64,000 bases of DNA from Mesaphorura yosii (lineage: Eukaryota > Arthropoda > Collembola > Poduromorpha > Tullbergiidae), in contig WIXG01000197.1 in NCBI GenBank assembly GCA_009869945.1, positions 84,372 through 148,371 on the forward strand, read 5' to 3'. The translations under genes were made by a program, and so were the position numbers. Every line of letters starts with the position of its first letter. Positions within the stretch are counted from its first letter, which is position 1. This document shows, one piece after another, positions 1-15,356 of the stretch. Below the pieces are notes generated by a model that saw nothing but the letters and a program-made list of their open reading frames with translations, was not told where the DNA came from and did not search any database.

Positions 1-488
1 CTATTACTACACTCAGTCGCTGCCTTGTAGCTTGCACTTTGGCAAGGAATAAAGTATGTCATGGTGTTTGCGATAATGTTTTCCAATCAAACGAACGTCG
101 AAACCTCAAAGTTATGTGTATCCTGTTGCACACTTGGCTGCTGCAAGGCAACTAGTACGTCTGTCCGAAATGAGGCATATGGTAAATGATGGACGTTGGG
201 GACAATTTGTACGACTTCGTGCAGATGGAAGCTGCCAATTTCAATATTTACTGAAATTTGGTCGTGATCTTGCGTTGCATTAGGTTTGGCATGTGTATAA
301 TGCAATGAATTGACGTCCGCATGTTTTTCCTTCAATTGATATTGACATTTCTCTCTCAAGTTTTACTTGCACAGCACACGAAGCCCGCGTTAAGCCACGC
401 AACTTGTATTCAGGTTTGTGTGTGAGTGAAAGGGTTCGAGGATTTCTGTCCATATGGCATTACGAAGAGAAAGCTTCTAGTGAGAAAG

Positions 489-594
489 AAGAGAAAGGTG
501 AGCATGCGACGATGACATAGCGCGTGCAACTTACAATGACGCGTGCCATTGTAAGTTGCATGCGCTGTCATCGTCGCATGCTCACCTTTCTCTT
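489..594. repeat. Long near-perfect inverted repeat (hairpin)
   Basis: The left arm (489-538) and right arm (547-594) are reverse complements around an 8-base loop (539-546, acgcgtgc). The only differences are a 2-base bulge in the left arm and one position that would be a G:U wobble in a plus-strand transcript. The next bases outside the arms pair only loosely. The stem is about 48 bp, longer than most animal pre-miRNA stems but compatible with a miRNA or hairpin-siRNA precursor, a fold-back transposon remnant, or an assembly artefact. No target-site duplication was found. It lies about 500 bases beyond the 3' end of the copine gene, and no coding sequence was recognised around it (1-1093). 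Confidence 0.85.
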
Positions 595-1093
595 TCTGTC
601 AAGTGCCTCCTTTGTCATTTGAGATTGCCTTGCGTCTGTGTGGGCTTATTGACATGAATGTACCTCTTCAGTTCTTTGATATTTCTTGAAATGCGAACGT
701 TTTCCGACATCTCATCTCGTGCGTTGTTGAATTCGGACATTCTTATTTTCATTAATAAATTAAAATCTGATGTAATTGCAATATAGTACGACAGTGCAGT
801 GCCCATGTTAATTTAAGCTATGACGACGACGAATAATTTCGCGCTGTCTCTTTGGCATTTTGCAGGTCTCCTCCGTATAGAAAACAGCAGAGGAAAATTT
901 GGAAGCAGCTGGTCAAAAGGATAAGATTATGAACGGAAAGTCCGAATGTGATTTGTAGATGAAGAGAATAAATCTGCACGAAAATAATTCCCTTGTGCAT
1001 TATTGTTATTCCGTTGTGCAATAAATAATTATCATTATTTCTTGCAGGGTGAATGGTAAAGTTAAAGAATTCAAGTCAACAGTGCAATCAGGT

Positions 1094-3527
1094 TCACGTG
1101 ATGTCGTTAGGGGCAGGTGGAAGTCGCGTCTGTGAAGGAGATGGCTCAGCAACTGTTTTAGGAAATATGCTTCGACTTTTCATGTAGCCGGTCAACTGCT
1201 CGGGAATTTCCGCAAGTACTTCTTGAGCTAACTTCACTTGGGCCAATTTATGAGTCGTCGTTGTTTGAGCAGCAGTTGTGGACCAGGTATTTTGAGGCTG
1301 CATTGTTGCACCAGGACCGACTGTACTGTTCATCCAGGAGAAGGCGTCTCGGTACGGAACAAACTGGACAATGTCCCTGGCCGCCTGCTTCCCATTATAC
1401 GATATTCGAACCGAGTCTCCGTCTAGCTCTTCCATCGCATCAAAATCTGCTCCACCCACTCCAACAATGATGATCGACAACGGCAGAACCGAAGCATTGA
1501 CAATCGCCTGAAATCCACACAAAATTTTCATCTCCGAATTAAAGCAACGTCCAGCGAGGTCTTACTTCTTTAGTCTGAGGCATGTCCGTGATGACTCCAT
1601 CGGTGACAATGAGCAGCACGTAGTAGTGGTCACCATTCTGATTCTGTGCAGCCAAATCCGCCACGTGTTTGATACACGGAGCGAAATTGGTTGGTCCATA
1701 CAATTGAATTTGCCGTATGCAATTTCTGTGCACGAGCAACATGAAATATGATGATTAGTATTGATTAGTGAATAGATTTACCACACACGAAGCAGAGATC
1801 AGATAATTTCACACGCAAACGCCGACCTGTAGGCTTCCAGCACGCCATGAATACCAAAGCAGTACGGAGACTCGGTTAACGTCACAAAAAAGTTGTGCGA
1901 TACTTGCCCCTGCGGAGGAATTCGTGCTCCGAATCCATACGTGGCAAACTGGAGATGCAACGGCGCAAATTCGAGTTCATGACCATAAACAAGTAACAAG
2001 TAATAAATATTTGAGGTGGTTGTCAGCGTACCATTTTTGTGGAGTCATAATCTTGGATTATGTCTCCGACGGCCTGAATGGCTTGTTCGTAGGGATTTGG
2101 TCTGTTGGCCGCTTGGGAGAAGTAATGCAGCGATGACGGATCTGAAGAAGGCACCATTGATTAAAAAATAATTCTTTCTGTGTATGTCCGCTACAATCAA
2201 AACGTACCTCCAGGATCGCCATTCGAGGCTGACAGTGGCAAAGCATTTCATAATTTCACAATATTAATGGAAGAACACTTACGATATTAGGACTAAATGA
2301 AAGTTGTATCTTACATGTAAAGTCAACTGAGAAACAACAATGAATCTGCGTGCCACTTTGAATATAGTCAACAAAAGTGTAAATTGGTGAAATTCTACAT
2401 TGTAAAACGAGTAGACTGGAGGTTCCCTCCTACAAATTGGGTTGACATTAGTCGGGATATATAGGAATGCGTGCATGCAAGATAGTTTACTTACACGCAT
2501 GTCATGTGGAGACAGCAGCCTGATAGCACCTGTCCCAAGAGCCAGGAGATTGTTCAGCGTCGTGTGACAGTATCCGAGCGGCTTGTGAACCCCGTTCATT
2601 TTCTCCTGAAAGCACTCGATCTTTAGACCTCGGTTCGTGTCCCCGTTGCATAAACTTCTCATCGTGATACATTCAGCTTTCCAGGTAGGATCCGTTCCAG
2701 ATGCGGTATTGCTCCGGTGCACTACCACGTATTTCCGAGCGTCATTTATCTTTGAGAGGACGTAAAATGTTCTCGGCCGGAACAGGCAACAGGTGGAGGT
2801 TGTAATAGCACTTGCTCCGAACTTTAGCGTTACCTGCGTAGTAACGAATCAGTATGTTACAACATTAAGCGATACCCAGCTAACACGCCTCTTCGTCATG
2901 GGTGCTTACTTCATCTTTCAAGGAGGCCAGTTCCTCAGCTAGGAGAATCATCGTTCCTTGGGACCCTTCACCACCGCCGCCACCACTCCCTTCAGCAGGT
3001 GGCGTGCTAGGAGTGTAGGTGGTCTGGTTCAAAGGTATCGTGATGCCGGCCGACCCGGCTGCGATTATTTGCGCCACAGTGCATTCCGAGAAGCCGAGAA
3101 AGTCCTGGTCCGCCAACTTCGCCTTTGGGTTGTCGACGTCGTAGACTTCGAACCTGAGAGTCTGTTGCTCTTCGAAGCGATACTCCATCGTAACCTACGG
3201 ACGAATTTGTTGGAGCGCGGATACCACACGGTTTTGTACAGATTTTCTAATTACCTTTGAAGCAAAGTCTGGGTTTAATGTGTCCTTCATGGTTTCTGTT
3301 CGTATGAGTTCGACGTAATGATTTGATCCGCGCGGACGGTGAAAGACAACGCACATTGGGTCGGACTTGGACAGAATGTCCTTATCAATGAGGTTTCTGC
3401 GAGATCCAAGTTGTAAATAAAAGTTGCTTGTAGGTTACAAGCTCATTTGAGGCCCTTACCGGCACGAAATGGCGATTTCCACCGTTGAAGTGGCAACCAT
3501 CGCTGTGCCCGGGTCGAACTTCTCCAT
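1094..3527 (-). CDS. Copine (two C2 domains plus copine vWA domain)
   Basis: Copines are Ca2+-dependent phospholipid-binding cytosolic proteins that move to membranes and recruit partners through a C-terminal von Willebrand A-like domain. Ten exons join in frame: 3460-3527, 3255-3396, 2910-3194, 2495-2833, 2315-2429, 2208-2228, 2032-2141, 1827-1948, 1566-1725, 1094-1507, giving 591 aa. C2A (about 15-140) has KSDPMCVVF and DTLNP. A Gly-rich stretch near residues 139-149 precedes C2B (about 166-275). The vWA domain follows (about 300-560) with the MIDAS-like [30 protein letters not shown] and [11 protein letters not shown]. The 21-nt exon and one weak donor (AG|GTCGGC at 1826) are supported by family conservation. 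Family length is 530-560 aa. The start is the Met at 3527; the frame stays open upstream to a possible acceptor at 3574, so an extra 5' exon may exist. Confidence 0.93.
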
Positions 3528-3573
3528 ATTGAGACTGGCGACGTCAATGCTACTCTCCTTCTTCACCGGAGAT

Positions 3574-6500
3574 CTGATTTTAAAAAATATCAATGAAGTG
3601 AACAAAGATGGTGAAGAAAACTATATGGGACTTTCTTATGGATACTTGCATTGTGTCGAGTGAACGCGATTTGGTTTCATTTATTGCGAAAATTGCGAAT
3701 TCGACGCTCGACAGATTGAGTTAAGAGCTTTTGTGAAGATACAAGAAAACCACTTGAAAAGTGTTGGAGAGTTACCTTGGCGTAACACGACCGTTTCCCA
3801 GCACCATGTTTTCTCTTTATGAAAGTTGCAAATTTCAGGAGAAATAATCTGGGCACTTTGGAAATGCCAACTCACTTTCAAGCACCTCTTTAAATTGATG
3901 GAGACCAAGTTCGTCTACTTAGAAGAAGCGTTCATGCTTCTAGTATCAAATGTCTGACTGAAAGTTGAGCTGAACGTCTTTGATTTTGAGTGGAAAATCT
4001 TTCTTTGAGTCCAACTTAAGACATGGACGTGGAAGACGTCCGCCGAATTAAATGCAACTCATAACTTGGTCCGTTTAGTAGGTTACTGTGTCCTTTGTTG
4101 TTTGCTCGATAATCTCAGTCGGTCAGTATGGCTTTCGCTACGGGAAGGTATTCCAGCACTCTAAACTACAAAGTACGGACTGAGTTCAGAAGAGGCATGG
4201 ACAGAGATTAGAATTGCGCCAATTTATTTCGCAACATGAAAAGGTTGGTTTAAAGAACAGGCACAACATTCCATGCATCCAGTCTCCACAAACTTCAGGC
4301 AGGCAGGCAAGCGAGTATTTGTTTTATTTTGTGTTTAAGGAATTTGCTCGCATGATCACATCACCTATTTCATTTCTCTTTTCTTTTACTCAAAGCAACG
4401 CAGAAACCAAAGAACGAAGTTAGTACTCTTAGCTCCATTGTTACATCTTGAGCATGCACTCCACGAATTACTGCGACCAGACCGAGCCATGCACGCATAT
4501 AATTATTAGGTCGATAATTCCGTGCCGTTAAAGTAGACAGAACGCCAGGTTGTGCCGTAACAAATATTATGATGCAGATAAGAGCGTTAGTTGTATAATA
4601 AGTAGTAATTGTACCCAGGCCTAGGGGTACATGGTAGGTTGGGCCGTGACATTGCGCTTTACTACGCAACATCAAAATCCTAACGTAATATCTTTCTTCC
4701 GTTAAGAAACTTATTAACATTGCCAACCTAATTGAAATAACTCAAACAATGCGACACTTGCGTATGCCATGCTACTAATCCAATGTGCAATCACCACTGT
4801 AGCCCACTTCCGGGCTGTCCGGAAGTAACTCCGTATGCCTTACATGTTGAGCACACGAAGCACGAATCAGACGGCCGAAATAGATATTTGGCCACTATTT
4901 TAATCTCACAGAGTGAAAGTCCTTCGAAAGCCTTGCTCCGGGCTTTCCTGCAGACGTTGCCATTTTCTTACGAAATAGGAATGTAAAGTGCAAGAAAAGC
5001 AATCCATTAGAGCGGTTCAGGGCATTTCTATTTCAAGTGAAAGCGTCTTTATGACGGAGACCTCCAGTATTTATGTGTCAATAAATTAGCAGTGATAATT
5101 GTATACTTGCCAGTTAATTTGTATGATCAAGGCATTTATTCGCGTCGACCCGCATTCAACCGACGCCGTATAATACACATTTTAGGAAGTTAGGCCTCTT
5201 GTAGGGCTTTCGAATTATCGAATTACATTCCGGCGAGGCGGGTTTCGCGCTCCTTCATGGCTTAAATGGCGCCTGTGCTACTTAAACACTGCAAGAACAA
5301 GTTCCAGAAATTAATCGCTTGACCTGAACACGTAAAAGCGTCTCATTTCATTATGGTACATAGAAAGCAATGCAAAGAGCAGTGTAGAGCGGTACACGTC
5401 GTCGGCGTCGTCGTATTGTATGTTCGTGTGTGCGTGATTTCTTCTAAGCCAAGAAAACTCAATTGATTATAATCAAACGAGGCCAAAACAACAATCGTAT
5501 TATGTGTTAATGTATTCCTCGCTGCTCTAGTAAAGTCATAATGCAAAGCTGTTGATGCAAGCGGGTAAATGACGAATGAAATATACAAGGACGGTTCTGG
5601 CCGTAGTGAAATCTTTTTGCATGTGTACCCGGTCTGCTGACTGTGACTGGTCTCTGGAATATGATTATTATGTGTATAATTGACCTTTTACATTTCAAAA
5701 GTCTCACACATGTGCATGTGCCTCTGTCTTACTTGACTCAGCTTCGCGGCTAGCACCTGAGCTGTGCCGTGCCGTGAAAGCTGAAAAGTTTCCACAAAGT
5801 AGTTTAGTTTCTGATTCGCGACAAGCACCGAGCTGCCCAACACATTATGTTAACGGTTCACATGAAATATTGCGTTTCTTCTCCTCCTCGACTCCAGTCT
5901 TGGCCATTAGGTTGAAGTGCGTGCATGCCGTGGCGTAAGTTGTTGATCGATCAAACTTACGAGGAAATGTCCACGCGCTGAAGACGGACGCCTGGCCAGG
6001 GCACAGTACAAGCCTTCTTGGCCGGTGGTTTAATCTCCTGCCAAGGAATATCATGTTGATCACATTATTCCGCTGACTATGACAATTTCAAAGTCGAACA
6101 TTTGCATCGGGGAATTAAGTGGCAGTTCCACTTATTAGCAATTAGTTAAATTTTTAGGTCTCGGATTAGATTATTTCATGCTCGAGCGAATAACAAAGAA
6201 GTTAAAGTCTATGAACGTTTTCGGCACAAGAACGCGACAACTTCATTGGAGTTTGAGTTCTTGGGAAACGGATGAAATGAGTGTAAATGTAAAAGGTTTT
6301 TAATTACTCTGGCTTCAAGCTTGCTTCAGGTTTAAGCTGAGCTTAAAGTAGAACTGCGCCAAGCGCTTTACTTGAGTTTCGATTTTACTTTCATGTCAGT
6401 GAGATTGCGACTTGATTACATCAATCACTCAAATTCGTGCCTGCTAACTGACGCGTGCATGCACTAAAGTCAAGACATTGCAAACCACGAAGTGTTCATG

Positions 6501-7350
6501 GCTCGTCTGTCGTGAGTTTCAGCTTAATATTGTGACATTCGAGCTTTCACTTCGTGAGGCCGCGAGACCTTAATTAAGCACGTAACTATTTTACGAGATC
6601 GATCCACATTCTACCGTGTCGGCGTCGGTGAAAGCTAGCAAGAGACGTCTTAATCCAGTATAAATATCAAAAACATCGGTATATATTTATTTCCACAGAA
6701 TAAATTAAACAAATGGAGATTTGAAAGAATTTAACTCATGCATGAACTTAATACTTACCACGAGATACTCGCTTTATGTGCACACGTAGAAAGTGAGTAT
6801 AAATAAACAGTGAACTAACTAATACTTATCACGAAAAATTACGTATACTGCCTATCAATAGTTTACCTTCACATTTCACATGCACAGTCATATTACCCGG
6901 GTCAATTGTTTACCTGAAAAATATCTTACAAGGCTATAAGCGAACGTAATTTGAAAACAGAATTAAATAGTCTTATAACTTATCGACATTCATTTAGAGG
7001 TCTTTGACCAACTTATCAAAACTAAATCCGTGAAACACACAGGCTTTAAACAAAAAAGGATGACAAGGTGCTATGCATCCGGGTCTGACAAGCCTGTAGG
7101 GTCAATTAAATTTCTCATACAGTGACAAGCGAGATTAATTTTATGAAATATCTAATCTTATGCCATTAAACAGGTAATACAGAAAGAGTGTCATACATTT
7201 CTACAGAAATAAACTGGCAAAAAAATTGACAAGCTTAGACAAAAGAATCACCCAGTCACCTGTTCTGAACCTAAGGTAATTAGCGGGGCAAAGATGAATA
7301 TGAATAATACGAATTGGGGTGAGTTGAAGACTTCCTATCAACTACTCGCA
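3574..7350. other. Intergenic region, no gene recognised
   Basis: About 3.8 kb lies between the 5' end of the copine gene and the 3' end of DHX15. I found no ORF with family similarity or signal peptide, no tRNA-like fold, and no terminal inverted repeats. The part from about 6650 to 7350 is AT-rich. The stretch next to 3574 probably carries the copine promoter and any non-coding first exon. Confidence 0.6.
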
Positions 7351-10176
<2,826 letters not shown>

Positions 10177-10625
10177 AATTCCTTCTCTTGATTGACCAGT
10201 TATGAATTCAAACAATACGATTAAAAAAGCAATTTTTTTTCTAAAATGCGATGAAGTTAAAGATAGCCTTAGACGCTTAAAAATATTTCCTTTCGAAAAT
10301 CGAAATATTCCTCCAGTCGCCAGCAATTGAGAAAATTCTACGCGGACGACTTTTTGTACTTTATGATGCATAGCTGCGTGGCATTGGCTATTGGTATTTT
10401 TGAAGCTGAGCAGACGAGACAGCCGGTATGAGAGTTAGTTGCTTATACTTTCTTGTAATCCTTGAATGTCGTCTGATTCGCGAATAATGAAAACCTCGCA
10501 CTGAAGTCTTGAGTTCTGAACATGTGCTTCGCCTGAAATATTCGAAATCACAGTCGTAGTCGGCTGAACTTTAACTCACCAGTGGGTATTAGTTAAAATT
10601 TGCACTGTAGTTTATTATTTATAAA
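10177..10625. promoter_or_regulatory. Shared divergent promoter between DHX15 and DDX56
   Basis: Only 449 bases separate the two start codons of oppositely oriented RNA helicase genes. The space must hold both 5' UTRs and both core promoters. I see no strong TATA box near either start, as expected for housekeeping genes. The arrangement suggests co-regulation of two nucleolar or spliceosomal helicases, but this is an inference from spacing only. Confidence 0.6.
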
Positions 10626-12794
10626 ATGTTGCAGTTTCATGAAATGGGGTTGGACGATCGTCTTTTGAAGGTAGGTACAATTTCATATCAGTTTGATGAC
10701 GGTGTTGGCCTAATAATAACTGACTTAATTATTCAATGTGACAGGCGATAGCGACACTAAGATGGAAGGAGCCCACGATGATTCAAGAGAGAGCAATTCC
10801 TTTGATTTTGGAAGGAAAAGATGTCCTAGCTCGAGCAAGAACTGGCTCCGGTAAAACGGGCGCCTATCTCATCCCTCTTCTGCAGCGAATTCTTACCCTG
10901 AAAGTCACAGCTCGTGAACAATCTGTCAGGGGTCTAGTACTAGCACCAAGCAAAGAACTTTGTCAGCAAATTCACATGAACTGTATGCAATTGATATCGT
11001 CATGCTCCAGAGACTTAAAAATCGTGGACATTTCATCGCACGTGGATGCAAGCTCCATCAAGTCCATACTAACTGAAGGACCAGATGTAATTATTAGCAC
11101 ACCTTCCAGAATTCTGACACATCTTCAGTCGAATCACCTGGACTTGAAAGAGTCTCTACAGTTCTTCATAATTGACGAAGCAGATTTAATTTTTTCGTTT
11201 GGATTCGAACAAGACTTCAAGAAGTTAACCAAGTATTTGCCCAAAGTTTATCAATGTGTTCTCGCAAGTGCCACATTGTCGGAGGAGGTCATTGAGCTGA
11301 AGAAGATGGTGCTTCATGATCCAGTTATACTGAAACTTGAGGAACCGATGATTCCATCCTCTGAGCAATTAGCTCATTATATTATCAGGGTAATAGCATA
11401 GGTAAATTATTTTAGCAACTTGGGCAATTTCAGTTACCAAAGTATTTTATCCTCATTTCAGGGCGAAGAGGAAGATAAATTTGTACTTATCTATTCATTG
11501 TTCAAGCTGACTTTAGTTCGGGGAAAATCTCTCATATTTGTGAATACAGTCGATCGCTCCTACAAGTTAAAATTGTACCTGGAACAATTTGGAATCAAAG
11601 CCTGCGTCTTGAATTCCGAACTTCCCCAGTTATCGCGTTGGCACACTGTACAGCAATTCAATATTGGAGTTTATGATGTCATTATAGCTTCCGATGACAG
11701 ACATTTGGACGAAAAACCTGCCAAGGATGTTGATATTAAAGAAGAACCTGCGGAGTAAGATTCTTCTATGAAGGAAGCTAATAAACAGGAGTTCTAACAA
11801 TTTGTTTTGTTTTCTACAGAGCCGGAAGTAGAAAAAAGAAGGAGGTCCTGAAACGTGACAAGGAGTCCGGTGTGTCCCGTGGAATCGATTTTCAGTTCGT
11901 CGCAAACGTAATCAACTTCGATTTCCCATCGGACACAGATTCATATTTGCATCGTGTCGGTCGAACAGCTAGAGGAAATAATCAGGTAGGTGAACCACAC
12001 TCCACTTAGAATTGAATCAGAACTGAATCCATTCAGCTTTATTATATCCGCTCCACGTCAATAGGGAGCAGCCTTATCATTTGTGAATGCGAAGGAGGAG
12101 GCGTTGGTTGAAGATGTCGAACAGGTTTTGCAAGAACTAAGTGGTGAAGAAGGTTTGAAGATGAAGCCATTCAATTTCAAAATGGACGAGGTAGAGGGCT
12201 TCCGGTACCGAGCTCGTGACGCCTGGAAAGCTGTGACTAGAATTGCAATCAAGGAAGCACGATTAAAGGAAATTAGAATTGAAATTATGAACTCTCAGAA
12301 GCTAAAAGTAAGCAAAACATTTTCCTGACATTACGACTTGGATAAATCTCAATTGAAATGATTTATTATTTATTTCCAGGAGTATTTCCAGTCTAATCCA
12401 ACTGATCAGAAAGCGCTGAGGCATGATAAAGCTCTTCATATTGTTAAACAGCAGCCACACTTAAAACACGTTCCCGAGTATATTGTGCCAAAGACTTTGA
12501 AACAATTAAGTCGCGGTGGTCGTATTAAAGATAGCGGAAATGAAGGATTTTCAACAAACGCACTTTTCTTAGCAGCCACGGGCAGAAGTAAGAAGAAAAA
12601 GAAGACGACATACAACAAGAAGCAGGCTGAATTACGGGTAAGTCACTAAACGACTATTCTAACAAACTAAATATTGAAACACGAAGAGTTAAAATGCATC
12701 TATGCTTTAGAAAAGGAAAAAGGACCCACTGCAAAGTATGGAGTACACAGGCTTGAACAAGAAGAAAAAGCGAAAGGTAAAGGAAGACGATTGA
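10626..12794 (+). CDS. DDX56: DEAD-box RNA helicase DDX56 (Dbp9 family)
   Basis: Nucleolar ATP-dependent RNA helicase needed for large (60S) ribosomal subunit assembly. Seven exons close the frame: 10626-10670, 10745-11389, 11462-11754, 11820-11985, 12065-12307, 12380-12637, 12711-12794, giving 577 aa (human about 547). The Q-motif region is [11 protein letters not shown], Walker A is ARTGSGKT (46-53), the DEAD box is FIIDEAD (about 159-162), motif III is ASATLS, and motif VI is HRVGRTARG. The segment [17 protein letters not shown] is diagnostic for DDX56/Dbp9. The C-terminus is Lys-rich (repeated KKKK runs), typical of a nucleolar signal. The insertion between motifs IV and VI holds an acidic [10 protein letters not shown] linker. 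The start fits the family N-terminus ([14 protein letters not shown]). Confidence 0.97.
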
Positions 12795-12948
12795 GTACAT
12801 CTCAAGGCTGATGAGAGTTTTTATTAGAAATATTTTTTATTTCGATGACAGAATACTGAATTTTACAAAATTATTACTAGAGTAGATCCAGGTACTGCAT
12901 TGTTAAATTGTTAACTAGAATTACATATTAAAATATATCTCCGATTTC

Positions 12949-12954
12949 TTTATT
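12949..12954 (-). terminator. AATAAA polyadenylation signal of ApoL-like gene A
   Basis: A canonical AATAAA on the minus strand lies about 40 bases past the stop codon at 12993. DDX56 (+) and the ApoL-like gene (-) are convergent, with 198 bases between stop codons, so their 3' UTRs are short or overlap. Confidence 0.6.
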
Positions 12955-12992
12955 CAATTTCCCGTCGAAGTTGAAAGCTATGATTGCGAGCT

Positions 12993-14217
12993 TTATAATT
13001 GCTTTGAAGTATCACACACACTTTCATTAATGACACTATTGTCAGTATCCTCGGCCTCAGGGGTGTGATTAGTCTCATTATTCATTTGCTCTGCTTGTGA
13101 TTCTAGTTCCATGTCTTCAGATGGGCCAGTTTGATCTTTTTGTTCCATTTCTTCAACTGGTTCAGCTTCGCATGTCTTGAGAAGGCTGAGGATATCAGCA
13201 CATTTACCAATGTCATTTTCCAAATATTTGATCACGTCAGTAATTGTGTTAGCCAACGGATCCGGGTTCTTCCAGTCTCGAATTAGGAGAGCCACATCAA
13301 TTACGCTGAAAATTACGCCAACTGCGGCTCCAATTCCATGCAACATAGTCCTTCCTGACACCCCTCTGACAGACTGCGCCGAGTTCTTGACCAAAACACG
13401 AAACTCTTGCAACTCCCGACTTGCAACTTGTCCGAGCTGAACAGCAGCATTGATCACTGGGTGTGAAATTTCTTGCATAATATCCCTCGGGTGGAAGCCT
13501 TTTGTCAAAATTATTCCGACGGCCAATTCTTGCAATCGACTCATTTGTTGTGAGATTTGCTTCCCGATGACAGTGTCTTTGATAACAAAGTCATATCCAG
13601 TTATGACCAGTCTGACGGATTTTCGGCAGATGTGATAAAGTGTACTTCGCAATGCGACTCCTTCATCAACTCCAGCACTGCTGACGATTTCTTCAACAAC
13701 TGAGTTGATAACGTTGAGTTTCAATGTCAGTTCTTCCGCAGCCAGTTGTTGTTGTTGTTGTAGCTTATCCAGATTCTGGGTAACTTGTCGGTGTTTTCTC
13801 TTGTATGCAAAACTTGAGCCAATGGAAGTAACAGCACTTGCTCCTGATGCAACAATTCCACCGATAGCAACAGGAGCTGAAAGTCCACCAGTAAACGGGG
13901 CAGCACATAAGGCAACAGCTCCACTTATGCCAATAGTTGTTCCTAATAAACAGAACACATTTAAGAACTTGATGAAGTACACTAACCATTAAAATCCTTG
14001 ACCACGTTATTCCTGCTCTCGCCTTACCTGCGGTTCGGACAATGTTGTTCCGTTTTCGATACTCGGCTATCATAAGCAAGACATCTTTCAATTCAGAAAT
14101 GATTTGAGCATTAATTTGGGCAAGATTCTCGATGGATAGCTGCAAATCGCTTGGAGCATTGTAGCCTTCTGTTGTCAGCTGGGCAGCAACAGCCTCCGAA
14201 CTGGGAACTGAATACAT
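12993..14217 (-). CDS. Apolipoprotein-L-like protein A
   Basis: Member of the ApoL-like family, whose vertebrate members insert into membranes and act in lipid binding, organelle dynamics and immunity; the role here is unknown. Two exons (14028-14217, 12993-13942) give 379 aa. An N-terminal helical region (about 20-65) precedes a Gly/Ala-rich hydrophobic hairpin (about 66-110) containing CAAPFTGGLSAPVAIGG, which matches the ApoL signature APFTxGxSL. A basic loop (YKRKHRQ) and helices with a poly-Gln run (QQQQQ) follow. A second hydrophobic segment (VGVIFSVIDVALLIRDWKN, about 280-300) resembles the ApoL C-terminal membrane segment. The tail is acidic. No signal peptide is seen, so it is probably intracellular. 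It is paralogous to the gene at 35261-36531, which shares the intron just before the hairpin and has almost the same length. Confidence 0.82.
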
Positions 14218-15356
14218 CTTGATAAGGCAAAATCTTGTGATAAGACACTGGCACTTATAAAATGAATAATTCAGGAGCAGCGATATGTCAAATATTTACA
14301 ATTTTGAGTGGAGATAAGAATTATTGATGTAGAACATGTGATCCTCGTGTAAAACTCAGAGCTTGATGACTAATCCGCTCCAAACACGTTTACTTTGTAC
14401 GGATTGAATCTGTACGAAGGCGAAACAGGTGTTGGTGTATACCTATATGGCCATCGGCCATGTATTGAAAACATACTCTAGTCAACGTACGGAGTTAAAA
14501 AAAATGAACTGATTGGTGCAAGGGTTGAAGACAATAGTATTAAATGCCCACGTACTTAAATCCAGTTCATACGTCATATAGTTGCTATGGAGGAGCAGAC
14601 ATAATAGTAGCACTACGACTACAACGTGTCACGTCTGGTCGAATACAGTTGCAAATTCTTGTGGCCAAAGAAATCATTCCCTGGCCACTGATAAAGAATA
14701 AACTCACTTCCAAATCTTTATGCGGTCAGTCGTACATTCGTGTTCCGATGCTCATTCCCACTTAGTCCAATAAATTAATGACCGTCTCGGACTTCCTGTT
14801 GAGGTTCTTAAAATAGCGTGAAGGGCTTCAATTTTGAATTTCATTCGAAGTCAATCGCCATATGCTATTTTATCATGATCAGTCGAAGAGGTTAAAGGCC
14901 AGCTCCATCCAAATTCACTTCTGCAACTTTGGTTCCTTCATAATGGATATGCGCCAATCCAAACTCCAAAGGTTGACCGTCGCCATAACAGCACTGGCAA
15001 GACAATGAGTTGCATGACAAACACAAATGACCGTAAGTGAACTGTATGCTTTCATTGTTTTCCTCTTTCAATCTCATGCAACGACGATCGGCTCAATCGT
15101 TTGCTTCGTCGATACGACTTTCATTCTTCAACTTTCTCTTCTCGGGGTAGTTGTCAGCAGTAAACTTCATATTAAATTGACCAAAATCAAAACTGGTAAT
15201 TTACTTCATTTTGTGTTGAAAGTTCTAAAGTCATACATTGATTAAAATATAATAGTAGTGAACAATCTAATTTAATTAAACTGGTCAAAGGTCAGGTGAT
15301 TGACGGCCTCAACTTGAACTCATTACATCGTGGTGTATTAATAAACATATACAATC
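14218..15356. other. Divergent upstream region of ApoL-like A and IFT172
   Basis: About 1.1 kb without a recognised gene. It contains the 5' flanks of two divergently transcribed genes. A 61-codon ATG-started Cys-rich ORF on the minus strand (14892-15077) is present but has no recognised homologue, so I do not call it a gene. Confidence 0.5.

Noticed and set aside
87-359. 90-codon open frame on the minus strand near the left end
   Set aside because: It opens at a non-ATG codon, has no recognised similarity, signal peptide or splice sites, and is about the size expected by chance.
13177-13992. Several plus-strand ORFs over the ApoL-like gene A
   Set aside because: They are antisense shadows of the large second exon.
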